From contig NW_019091526.1 of assembly GCF_001949145.1 (NCBI RefSeq), positions 899,538 through 963,537 on the forward strand: a stretch of DNA of 64,000 nucleotides. The letters run 5' to 3'. The notes beneath the pieces are model-generated. The model was not told the DNA's origin and made no database searches. It was given only the letters and a program-made list of their open reading frames with translations. Below are positions 56,201-64,000 of this stretch, in pieces (the stretch's first letter is position 1; the number at the start of each line of letters is the position of its first letter). The stretch is from Acanthaster planci (lineage: Eukaryota; Echinodermata; Asteroidea; Valvatida; Acanthasteridae). The position numbers and the translations under genes are program-made.

Positions 56201-59200
56201 CTTGACTACAGCCGAATCATTATAGTAACAGCCTTAAAATACACAAACCCTTGCTCTGTTGTTACTGCTTTCAAAAACAAAAGGAGGAAAAACAGGCTGG
56301 CCTTACTCTCTCTGTCCACACACTGCGCCACCAGACACGCTGTAGTCAAGACTTCCTTGACGTTGCTCAGCCAACTGGATGCACCTAGATGACCCAGCCA
56401 CTTATCCATGGAGTTGGTGTTCTTATTACACGCTGTCAAGAGATGGAATAAGACTAGTGAGCTGAGTGACCCTATGACAGCTGGGGTGACATCCTCCATT
56501 GATGTAAATTTTCTCCAATATTAGCACAGTGAATTTCTTTATTGTGCGGAGCCTTCAGGAATTTCTCGGCTGCTGTCTTGTAGTCATTTTGACTCCTTTC
56601 GTATTATTATTTGACATATCATTCTCACCAAATGCCCATTATGGCCAAACAAAGTTTGACCTTTCCCACTAACACTGCTCAACACAAGAGCCAAAGTGCA
56701 TGTGACCAAAACAACATGAAACAAAGCCCTTAGGTGGATTGAATCAAACTTCAATTTTTGGGGAATATTTAAGTGAGGTTAATGAAATCATACATACACG
56801 TAGCTATTTTTAAGGCACTGATCCTCCTTATCAAAGATGATTAGAATGCTCATAGCCTGATCCAAGGCACCAAGGCGCACTTCTTAAAGGAAAAATGCAA
56901 TCAATTTTTCTTTGAAATAATGCGTAAAAAGCATTTGAAATCATTTTGGAGTTAACCATATCCTGCCGGGCAGCCTGGTTTCGGGTACCTTGGGTTTGTA
57001 CCAGGGTGCCTGAAATTGAACAAAAGAGCTGTGGTTCTTGCAACAAAAGACCATACTCAACAAAAGACAGAGCTACTGGGAATTGCCATCATTGTTTCAG
57101 TTGTCAATAGCGGAGGAAATCTGTCATTGTTTTGAAAGATTATACCACTGTTTGTGGCATTCAGCGCGAGTGGATTACCACCAGGGACAAAAGTGCTCCA
57201 GCAATCCAGTGATGAGCGATACAATACAGCTGCATGCTAATCTGGCCCGTATTGAAAAGAAGCCAGCGGTGCACTGTGCTGAAATACTCTGGCATCAATA
57301 GATGTTGCCTGTCGGATTATAGTAGCCACCAGACAGTCACTCCACTGGGTTTAGGTATTCAGGAAAAAAGATAAGAATTTTAAAGATTTTTGATGACTGA
57401 AGATATTGAAATATCACCCGTATGTGGGCACTGCATTTTCAAAAGCACCCAGCAAGAAATGGTTAAGCGAACTGTAAAGAAAACTTTCTTTTGAACATTC
57501 AATATCGACCAAGATTTTCCTGACAAGTGAGGGCACTGTTTGTGTGAAGTACCGGTAAACCAAGAAAGACATGTTCAGTTTGCAAGTTTTCATGTTCAAA
57601 TTTGAACCCCTAATTTGCTCTTTGAAAACATTTGTGATAAAAGGTTGCTTGCTGACTCATTGCCATATACCGGTACTTATACAACAATAAATTGCCAAAG
57701 GAAATGGAAGTTTTTGATGGCAAAATATAAAAAATCTATCAATTTTCTGTGCACAAATCAATATAAGATTGAGGTTCAGTGCCTTGATTACATCACAGTT
57801 TGGCCATGAATATGCAAATTCACATTACCTTAAAAACCAGAGAGGCCCAATATACAGATTAAAATAGCCAAAAAAAAATTGAAAATAAGCTTTACTGAAA
57901 CAAACACTTGCAATTTCAAGGATTTTAGTAAATATGTCTATTATCCCTTTAAAAGTTTTGGCCAGCACAGCCAATATTTGCAAGCAGTAATGATACTCAA
58001 TGCTGATGTTTGCACAGGTGTATATGAAAAGCGAGCCCACACACTTTATGAAGGCAGAGACCTGGCTCATTGTGGGAATAAAATGTCATGAGAGTAATTT
58101 TGCAGAGGACTTTCTGACACTGGAGGCATTTCAGCGTGCTAATATTAACCTAATGAGTGCGGTTTTTTGATACTAATTGACGATTATTCACCAATCTATT
58201 TGAACAGTATTAAAGACCAACTCCAACAGTTTTAAAAGTTTTGAAAATTAACTATGACTGTGTTTAGTGTTTAATAAATCTAATATATTTATTACCAAAT
58301 CATGTCTGTAATGCGTCTGTTTTTTTTGTAATTTTGCCGAAACTTTTGAACGTTGTCTTAGAGTTTTACAAAAATTTTTCACAATCTGTCCACTGGCAGT
58401 GCTGTTGAGAAACAAAATTTGTATGATATAATACTGGAGAAAACACTGAAACTGGTATCCATCGGATGACTGGTTCGCTACAAACATACAGTACATGTAC
58501 ATGTGCATGCACTGCGTACCGATCTTTGGGCCGGGTCTACTGTGCTGTATTAAGAGTATCTCTTTTAAGTCGAGAGTTTGTGCTCCTTTCTTCATGATTT
58601 ACAATAATGCTGAAATTACACATAATGGGTAGATGTATAGATTTTGTAAAAGACCTGGAACTGAAATTTGAATTTCCAAGGAATGAGAACATTCTTAAAG
58701 TTCATGCTGTCGTCCGTGGCTACGCATGCTATGCATGCCTATGTGCACACACTGTGGTATTTCCTCTCCACAGTAATACATCACAAAAATCAATATTCAT
58801 TAGATGCTAATGAGTTGTGGCAACAGGTCCATTTTTACAATACCGGACTGGACTTGCAGGAAAAATTGGTATAAAACTGTTTTATCAACACAAAAATGTG
58901 TATTGCACGGGCGACATTGATACATGCCACTTTTATTAGACTTGGCTCTTCTGAATAAGATTCAATATGAGAAAACTTGAAGTTGGTCTTTAATGTGGGT
59001 TCTACACGCAAGCAGATTTGAATGAAGTACATTTGAAGTACATTTTAAAAAATTAAGTTTATAGTGCTTGATTGTGGGCACCTACATGTAGCACCACTTC
59101 TAATATGTAAACAATGCTATAATTTACCAACGCTGGCGATGTTTGCACTCATGAGACTGTGCTCCACTGATGTTGTTGAATGTTTGCAACAAATGCAGAA

Positions 59201-62200
59201 ATCTGCTGGTGGCTTTGGCTAATGTTTCCAAAATGTCTGACTCAAAATTCACTTAACATTTAATGATCAGATTCCATCGTATCTTCAAATATACTTTACA
59301 TGTAAGTGAAACTTAAATCCAGTTGAGAAACCATCCATACAATACAACTTCTACCAATGGTTCTGCTTTGAGGAAACTTTGTTTTCACATTGAAAACAGC
59401 TTCATTAAGGATAGGTGTTTGCCAGCACCTTGCCAATATTCAAAGCCTCATGCAAGTGCAGCCTACATGTGTACGTTGGGTCTTCAACCTACCGAAAGGT
59501 GGACCATACACAGGCTGCCTCTAGACTGAAATATTGCAAATGGTGAAGAGAGAGGATAGCCACTAATTCATCTCCACAAATTGGTACATGTTCAGACTGC
59601 TAACGGGACGTCGTTACTGTGGGGAGAGCACCACACTTGCAGGCCAAATCTTAAACTTGCATTTAAGGAGTCACAACACCTTTTTGGTTGAGGAGGCATT
59701 AAGCGTGGGTACAACCTGTGCAAGGCTGCAGTATCATTGCAGTGAGGGCGTCTAATGGGAGACTTCCAGTGTTAGCATCACATTTGAGCTCACACATGCA
59801 TGCTCAATACTACACAAATGACAGTGGACCAGTCACATGGAACCGGTTTGTTTGCTGCCATCAAGTGTCTCAAAGATTTCCCATTCTAGTTGTGAGATAA
59901 ACCGTGGTGTAAAAATGCCTCTGGAGCATGATGGGAACGAAAAATTACCATGGAGACTGAGTGCACCATGAAGAAGAAAAGGAACCAAAGAAATCAGGAA
60001 AGATTATGGGTATGTAATGCTCGAAAATAAGGATAAAACATCCACATAACAAGAGGTGTATCACACTGGTGCAGAAATGCTCCGAAGGAATGAAATGCAA
60101 CAATGAGATATGCTCATCGCTGTGGCAACAGCATGAAGGACGGAGGAAGGTTGGGGGGCTGGGACCTACCCTCCATCAATTTGGTCAGGCTATCCTGCAG
60201 GTTGCTGAACCGGTCCAGCGGTTTGTGCACCCGCCTCCACTGAGGGTAATGGGCCTCGGTCTCAAAGCCCCCGCCTGGAGGGAAAAGAATCAAATAAAAA
60301 TCTAAACGGAAAGGTAACCGAGAGAGAAACCAAGAAAAAAAGGGGAGGAAGGGAAACATGGAACAACAAATTAAATGGAAAGGAAAGAGAACTAATTTCA
60401 TTACAGAAGTACAAAACAAATGTAAACATTATCAGACATGACTACCGAGGAAAGTGATATGAAGGTAGATTGTTCCATGTATAAAACACAGGTATGTAGG
60501 AATGTTCTTTACTGAACAAGGAGAAAACAATGACAGTTATGGGATTTGAACATATTGCTTATGATTATGAAAAGAGATATTAATATGATTATAAACTGAG
60601 ATTTCAACTTCATGGACTCATTCATTCCTTTATCTGGTTTGTGTAACGTCACCAGCTTAAACAATGCCCACTGCACATAGTTACATGGAACCATGGAACC
60701 CGAAGTTAACGTGATACTTTACCGTTCATACAAGGGGAGCTTGCAATCAGAGGTGTGTCCACGTATCTGACGAAGTCACTTATGAACAATATTATGCCGG
60801 GACTAGTACACGGCTTTTGTGGTCACACACTCTTTGCCCATGCTACAGAGACCGAATGCAGTAAAACCAGCAATGGGCAAATGAAATTACACAGGCAGAA
60901 ATAGACTTTTTCAGTCCGGTCTCTTTTAAAATGGAACCAAACAGGGTCACCCCCATTCAACACTCAATGGGAGCCCATGGCACATTCTTGTACTCCAGCG
61001 CTCAAGAACCATTATGCCCCATGTAATGCGGCACTACCTGGGTTCTAGCACCCTCTCTTAATCTTCATAAGTTCCTCAAATCTTCAAGGGGAACTTTAAA
61101 GATCAGGGGTTAAGGGTGAAAACACTCTTCCTGGTGATCATTCGGATAACCTGTGTAAGTAACCTCAGGGCCTGCACAGCCTAGACATCCATCTAATGAA
61201 CAACGTACAATTTAGTAAAGTAGCTTGCTTAGGAACACTGACAGCTAGATCACCCAGGGAAAGGGGTCACAATTGAACAGACTCTACAACAACTCACTGC
61301 CCACTGACACCCAATCTGACTACCCACAGAGGTTAACAAACGAGGCTTTTACAGAGAATAGCCCGTTTAGAATGGGGCCAAAGCATATGACGATATTACC
61401 CGAGTTACGTGGGGTTGTGGGCACAAAAAAAAGAAGAAAAAAAGAATGGTTAAGCTGACTTGTTAGTGTTGTCGGTTTAAATTCTTTTTTTTTTTCAACT
61501 TTTTTTCCTATTTTAGAAGAGATCTATTTTGAAAGGTTATTATATTTAACGCTAAAATTTGCAGCCCTGAAGTATATTTTATTGAAGGACAAAAGCTCAC
61601 TTCAACGCATTCTCAGGTAATACTGTAATATATTTCGGCCCTTTGTGAACATGGGGTGTTCTTTGTAAAAGCCTCCTTTGTTGACACTGGCGAGTGGTGG
61701 AATCAGCTGCCACTGAAAGGCCACTAAATGGAGTAGAATCTGTCTGGTACTTATGTCTCCCTGCTCTCTGCACTATCTCTACCTTTTGAGCGGGAGTTGA
61801 CGGCTGAGTTGTAGGACCTTGTGTCGATGATGTAACCTCGTTTGCCAATGCATAGTGCCGAGTTGACTAGTTTCTCGTCTTCTTTACATCTTTTGCCATT
61901 AGGGCCAGGAAGTGGCTGGCCACTTCTTAGAATTACCGTCTAAAGTTAGAATAAAGGCAAATTAAGCTGATAAACAAAATGGACACTAAACTTAAAACTT
62001 CTGCAGTAAAAAGTGACTTTTAATAATGAACCTTCTGTAACACTCTGCACAAGGGAAGAATAATCATAAGGGAAATAGATTTTCAAATATGTTTAATTAC
62101 TTGCATGTATTTTGTTAAACCATAAAATTTATAAAACCTTACAATACATGTAAGTGTACAGTACATTGTACTTGTAAATAAGGCAGCCAAAAATCAGCAA

Positions 62201-64000
62201 CTACAATAAAAAAGGGGAAATCCGTGATTCAAAAAAGAATTCTGAAAATGTAAGTGGAATCACATACCCCATTAGATGCATGAAGGTAGCTAAGAACTGG
62301 AAACCTCCCTCCTTGACGGAATGCAGCAGCCTGCATGATGCAGTCGTCATCTACAGCTTTGGGCACAACCACCGTTTGCGGGTAGGTGGGACAGACCTCG
62401 GGAGGGGAAAACAATGTCAAAAATTATTCAAGACACAGACAATGCATCAAGCATTTACAGACTGAATGCTGCTGCAAAAACCCATTCAACCACTTGCAGG
62501 TGATATAACTCTGCAATGCACCGGCCCAAGGAAAAGCATTATTAGCCCCAAATCTGGAATTTTAAAAACAAACCTGGACATGTACATTGTACCATGGCCA
62601 CTTTTCAGTATTACATGTACCAGTATGTGGTACACCTCAATGCTGACTTGTGAAACTTTGTAACATGTTTGTACCCTTCTCAATGGAACATTTTTTTCAC
62701 ATTCCATTGAGCAAGGCCATTGAGAAATATCTGCTTAAATGACTGGCCACTGCACCAGGCCGAATTAGGGTATCACATACGATTAGCCTCCTTAACTACC
62801 CCTATTCAGATCCCAGGTGGCATACATACAATGCACATCATCCACTACTGCAGATAAAAATTGTCACACTTTCACATCCTCTGTGTACTTAAATGGTCAC
62901 AGTAATTGTTGGGATATCGGTACATGAATGCAAGACTTCTGGTTGAGGAAGTGACTCAGCTATCTGTTAACAGGACCCAACACAAACTCACTGGCATTTA
63001 TAAAACAGAGTCGCTAAATTATTCAAAGAACTTCATTTGTCGAGTAAAAAGTTATTTCAGAATGCTTTTGTTCTTTCATTTGTTTGTGTCTTGTTTTGAT
63101 TCAAAGTGTATCTAGGGTTCAAATGCTGCACAGGTGAAAAATACACTGTACACCAACTTTGTTTTAAGGTGACAGTGAAAGAGATAGGGTTGACCCTTAG
63201 CCACCTGTGCCCCTGACATCCACATGATGACTCATTTGTGTGCAAAGCAATCACACCAACTCCCAACAATTGCACAATGCAGAGTGTGGGTCCTTCCCTC
63301 CTCCTCCTCGGATGCCGTTGCCAGGCAACAAAGCACCCTCCCTCTCTGTCATTGGCCTTAGCAAGATGGTTCTTTTGCTTTTCTTTCAAAATATGTTTTC
63401 CAATTCCCTTGCAAGATCAGGATTAGGGCGAGTTTAATATTTTCATCTTGCCTTTATTCCGACAATCTTTTTTCTTGAAAGGAAAGGGACAAATCAGGTA
63501 CCTGGAAATTCTTGTTGACATGAGTCAAGCGCCACTCATCCCCTGTCACTCTGGCAAACTCACTCTCTGGAAGGAACGCCTGCCAGCCATCCTCCAAGAT
63601 ATCAGACATGGGACGGTAGAAGAACGGATAGGTCAGGGTCACAGACTCTACAGTGAGACAATAACCACAATGCTGGAACGTGTACGGTGCCTGGCCAACG
63701 ACTCTGAATTTACATGTACTGGTATAATGCTATATATTAAAGTACCAAAACTTCATGTACATGTAACTACATGTACCGGTAGCTTTCTCATCTTTGGTAG
63801 AGAAATCGGGAGGGGAAGGGGGGGTGCACGAATGACAAAGGAAATGCCCATGGAGGACGGTTATGGGTATATGGTGTTCATGTTGGACAGCTGCAAGGTT
63901 GTGGCCTGGGCCTCATTTGTGGACTCACCGAGGTTGGAAAGCATCTCAACGGAGCTGGCAATGTTCAAGCATTCCTCCATGCCCTGAATGTCCAGCTGGA
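50150..64000 (-). CDS. MTMR9: MTMR9, catalytically inactive myotubularin (5' end outside the window)
   Basis: Eleven coding exons join in phase on the minus strand (listed separately), giving about 453 residues of a protein that is about 549 in human. They cover the end of the PH-GRAM domain (IQLDIQGMEECLNIASS), the myotubularin core (YPFFYRPMSDILEDGW; GGRFPVLSYLH; VILRSGQPLPGPNGKRCKED; GFETEAHYPQWRRVHK) and the region of the PTP loop (SSVLVHGSEGLDATLQITS). They also cover QFQCSFEFNEQFLIFLFENTY and SVIWPSVAPQSL, then the C-terminal GLFLRWD and coiled-coil-like tail. The CX5R catalytic motif is absent, as in vertebrate MTMR9, which binds and activates MTMR6/7/8 phosphoinositide 3-phosphatases. 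The gene converges with the BCLAF1/THRAP3-like gene. Confidence 0.93.
50976..51673 (-). other. MTMR9 last intron, remainder
   Basis: AT-rich, no feature recognised. The donor at 51673 (gtaagt on the minus strand) serves the exon ending at 51674. Confidence 0.6.
51674..51773 (-). CDS. MTMR9: MTMR9 exon (SYVNRP ... WPSVAPQSL)
   Basis: Completes the split Trp codon, then SYVNRPQILEMYINPLYQPN and SSVIWPSVAPQSL. It corresponds to SWVN...NPL(F/Y)...VIWPSVAPQSL of MTMR9. The acceptor is gtgctacag, the donor is gtaagt, and it ends in phase 0. Confidence 0.92.
51774..52788 (-). other. MTMR9 intron with SINE
   Basis: Contains the best copy of the tRNA-Ser/Leu-like SINE (52439-52586). Nothing else was recognised. 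Confidence 0.6.
52439..52586 (-). mobile_element. tRNA-Ser/Leu-like SINE (family 1, best copy)
   Basis: On the minus strand, CTCGGTGGTCGAGTGATTAA (box A region, like TGGCCGAGTGGTTAAGGC of Ser/Leu tRNAs) is followed by ACTAGTAAGCAGGAGGTCGT and GGGTTCGAGTCCCACCC (box B). A short tail continues to CACTGAGCATACAGTG. Related fragments lie at 38957, 43808 and 53333. Confidence 0.75.
52789..52943 (-). CDS. MTMR9: MTMR9 exon (FEFNE ... KTQSLW)
   Basis: Encodes VSQQFQCSFEFNEQFLIFLF then ENTYASQFGTFLCNNEHERQ then MLKLAEKTQSL and two bases of Trp. The QFxxxFEFNE...L...FGTFL.NNE.ER pattern is diagnostic of myotubularins and closest to MTMR9. The acceptor is ctttgattcag and the donor is gtaaga. Confidence 0.95.
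53333..53467 (+). mobile_element. tRNA-derived SINE (family 1, decayed, plus strand)
   Basis: CAGCTGACCCCAACAAATCT, then GTGGTTGAGTAGTTAAGATG, then AGAGTTTGGATATCCGCC, align in order with the reverse complement of 52439-52586. Box B is badly decayed. It lies in an MTMR9 intron in the opposite orientation to the gene. Confidence 0.6.
53642..53780 (-). CDS. MTMR9: MTMR9 exon (FEALIEREW ... FLDCVWQ)
   Basis: Encodes (G)FEALIEREWIQAGHPFASR then CAKSCYAGSKLKCTGPIFLL then FLDCVWQ, phase 0 at the end. FE(A)LIEREW..AGHPF..RC and (F)LLFLDCVWQ are conserved myotubularin sequences. The acceptor is atttaacccag and the donor is gtaatc. Confidence 0.95.
54074..54279 (+). repeat. G10-G12 homopolymer tracts
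   Basis: G10 runs at 54074-54083 and 54095-54104, each after a T8-T9 run, and a G12 run at 54268-54279. They lie in an MTMR9 intron. The adjoining GCTCTGGCCCCATTGGCC then TGCCTGGAGCCAGCC may be the end of a degenerate repeat, not identified. Confidence 0.7.
54511..54613 (-). CDS. MTMR9: MTMR9 exon with the inactive phosphatase loop
   Basis: Encodes SSVLVHGSEGLDATLQITSL then AQIILNPDCRTLRG. It ends in phase 2, joining to the exon at 53780. In active myotubularins the loop is VHCSDGWDRT. Here it is VHGSEGLDAT, so both the nucleophilic Cys and the Arg are missing. Human MTMR9 has a similar HGTEGTDS. The acceptor is attattctag and the donor is gtaaga. Confidence 0.95.
54849..55205. other. Assembly gap (357 N)
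   Basis: In an MTMR9 intron. The flanking exons (54511 and 56307) join in phase, so no coding exon need be missing. Confidence 0.95.
56307..56432 (-). CDS. MTMR9: MTMR9 exon (NSMDKWLGHL ... CVDRE)
   Basis: Encodes (A)CNKNTNSMDKWLGHLGAS then SWLSNVKEVLTTACLVAQCV then DRE, phase 1 at the end. It matches N.MD.WL..LE.S.WL..(I/V)KE(I/V)LTTACL.AQC(I/V)DRE of MTMR9. The acceptor is atctcttgacag and the donor is gtaagg. Confidence 0.95.
56956..57462. mobile_element. piggyBac-like MITE, copy E (opposite orientation)
   Basis: TTAA at 56952-56955 and 57463-57466. The ends are CCATATCCTGCCGGGCAG and AGCAAGAAATGG. The interior matches copies A-C in reverse complement (AACAAAAGACC, TGCTAATCTGGCCC, GGATTACCACCAGGGACAAA). 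Confidence 0.7.
58209..58994. mobile_element. Non-autonomous DNA transposon with ATTAAAGACCAACTCC ends
   Basis: ATTAAAGACCAACTCC at 58209 is mirrored by GAAGTTGGTCTTTAAT at 58979-58994, with one mismatch. The interior of about 750 bases has no transposase. The superfamily is unknown. Confidence 0.55.
60170..60274 (-). CDS. MTMR9: MTMR9 exon (GGGFETEAHYPQWRR)
   Basis: Encodes GGGFETEAHYPQWRRVHKPL then DRFSNLQDSLTKLME, phase 1 at the end. G.FE.EAHYPQWRR(I/V)HK is a strong MTMR9 signature. The acceptor is ttccctccag and the donor is gtaggt. Confidence 0.95.
60275..61782 (-). other. MTMR9 intron
   Basis: No feature recognised apart from short A/T homopolymers near 61425-61510. Confidence 0.6.
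61783..61939 (-). CDS. MTMR9: MTMR9 exon (VILRSGQPL ... IIDTRS)
   Basis: Encodes TVILRSGQPLPGPNGKRCKE then DEKLVNSALCIGKRGYIIDT then RSYNSAVNSRSK, phase 1 at the end. It matches VIMRSGQPL.G.NG(R/K)RCKEDEKL(I/V)N and KRGYIIDTRS of MTMR9. The acceptor is ctaactttag and the donor is gtagag. Confidence 0.95.
61940..62267 (-). other. MTMR9 intron
   Basis: Short AT-rich intron, nothing recognised. Confidence 0.7.
62268..62396 (-). CDS. MTMR9: MTMR9 exon (VCPTYPQTVVVPK ... GGRFPVLSY)
   Basis: 43 codons, phase 0 on both sides: VCPTYPQTVVVPKAVDDDCI then MQAAAFRQGGRFPVLSYLHA then SNG. It matches the CP(S/T)YP..V.VPK.(I/V)DD......FR.GGRFPVLSY core of myotubularins. The acceptor is tcccctcccgag and the donor is gtatgt. 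Confidence 0.95.
62397..63501 (-). other. MTMR9 intron
   Basis: A few TACATGTA and ACCAGTA motifs, otherwise nothing recognised. Confidence 0.6.
63502..63647 (-). CDS. MTMR9: MTMR9 exon (YPFFYRPM ... NKNFQ)
   Basis: Encodes (E)SVTLTYPFFYRPMSDILED then GWQAFLPESEFARVTGDEWR then LTHVNKNFQ, phase 0 at the end. YPFFYRPM and EWR(L)(S/T).(V)NK(.)F mark the junction from PH-GRAM to phosphatase domain in MTMR9. The acceptor is tgtctcactgtag and the donor is gtacct. Confidence 0.95.
63929..64000 (-). CDS. MTMR9: MTMR9 exon, partial at the window edge (PH-GRAM end)
   Basis: Encodes QLDIQGMEECLNIASSVEML then SNL, phase 1 at the gtgagt donor. It matches (I)IQLDI.GMEECLNIASS(I/V)E of the PH-GRAM domain. 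The exon continues beyond 64000. Confidence 0.92.

Larger units (their letters stand above)
56433..60169 (-). other. MTMR9 intron (3.7 kb)
   Basis: Holds piggyBac-like MITE copy E (56956-57462) and an inverted-end element (58209-58994). The rest is unassigned AT-rich sequence. Confidence 0.6.

Noticed and set aside
55206-56306. Missing MTMR9 exon inside or near the N gap
   Set aside because: Exons at 56307-56432 and 54511-54613 join exactly in phase and match continuous MTMR9 sequence, so none is needed.

Overview
This 64 kb window is a gene-poor stretch of an animal genome. It has long introns with GT-AG splice sites, short exons, many short non-autonomous transposons, tRNA-derived SINEs and assembly gaps. 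The palindromic motifs TACATGTA, ACATGTAC and TACCGGTA are scattered everywhere, and the gene content fits a marine invertebrate, probably a non-vertebrate deuterostome such as an echinoderm, lancelet or hemichordate. I cannot fix the species from sequence alone. Ortholog names were assigned by comparing exon translations with remembered family motifs, not by database search.

Three multi-exon protein genes can be supported. (1) Plus strand, from upstream of the window to 19928: a DCDC2-type doublecortin gene. It shows the linker after DCX1, a complete second DCX domain, a conserved linker, a 39-bp coding tandem repeat next to an assembly gap, and a very long terminal exon that is first Pro/Ser-rich and then acidic and repetitive. 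(2) Plus strand, 28015-41972: a complete five-coding-exon gene (753 residues) of the BCLAF1/THRAP3 family, with RS-rich, DLRHD-like and RG-rich segments, a WTHD motif and a lysine-rich tail. Its 7.2 kb first intron holds a 21-bp minisatellite. (3) Minus strand, from beyond 64000 to 50150: MTMR9, the catalytically dead myotubularin. Its last eleven coding exons join in phase, from the end of the PH-GRAM domain to the stop codon.

Layout: 1-3.9 kb is DCDC2 upstream or intron sequence with a hAT-like MITE. 3.9-19.9 kb holds the DCDC2 exons. 19.9-27.9 kb is intergenic, with nested fold-back elements, a piggyBac-like MITE and a CpG-richer stretch near 24.7 kb that may be the start of the next gene. 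28-42 kb is the BCLAF1/THRAP3-like gene. 42-48.8 kb is intergenic between convergent genes. 48.3-51.0 kb contains a 1.35 kb tandem duplicate that includes the MTMR9 last exon and looks like an unmerged haplotype contig. 51.6-64 kb holds the MTMR9 exons.

The three genes are not known to act together. DCDC2 proteins bind microtubules and cilia, BCLAF1/THRAP3 proteins act in nuclear RNA processing and transcription, and MTMR9 is a regulatory partner of active myotubularin lipid phosphatases. The most unusual features are the 80-residue acidic repeat in the DCDC2 tail, the MTMR9 last-exon duplication, the minisatellites, and a family of TTAA-flanked MITEs with copies across the window.
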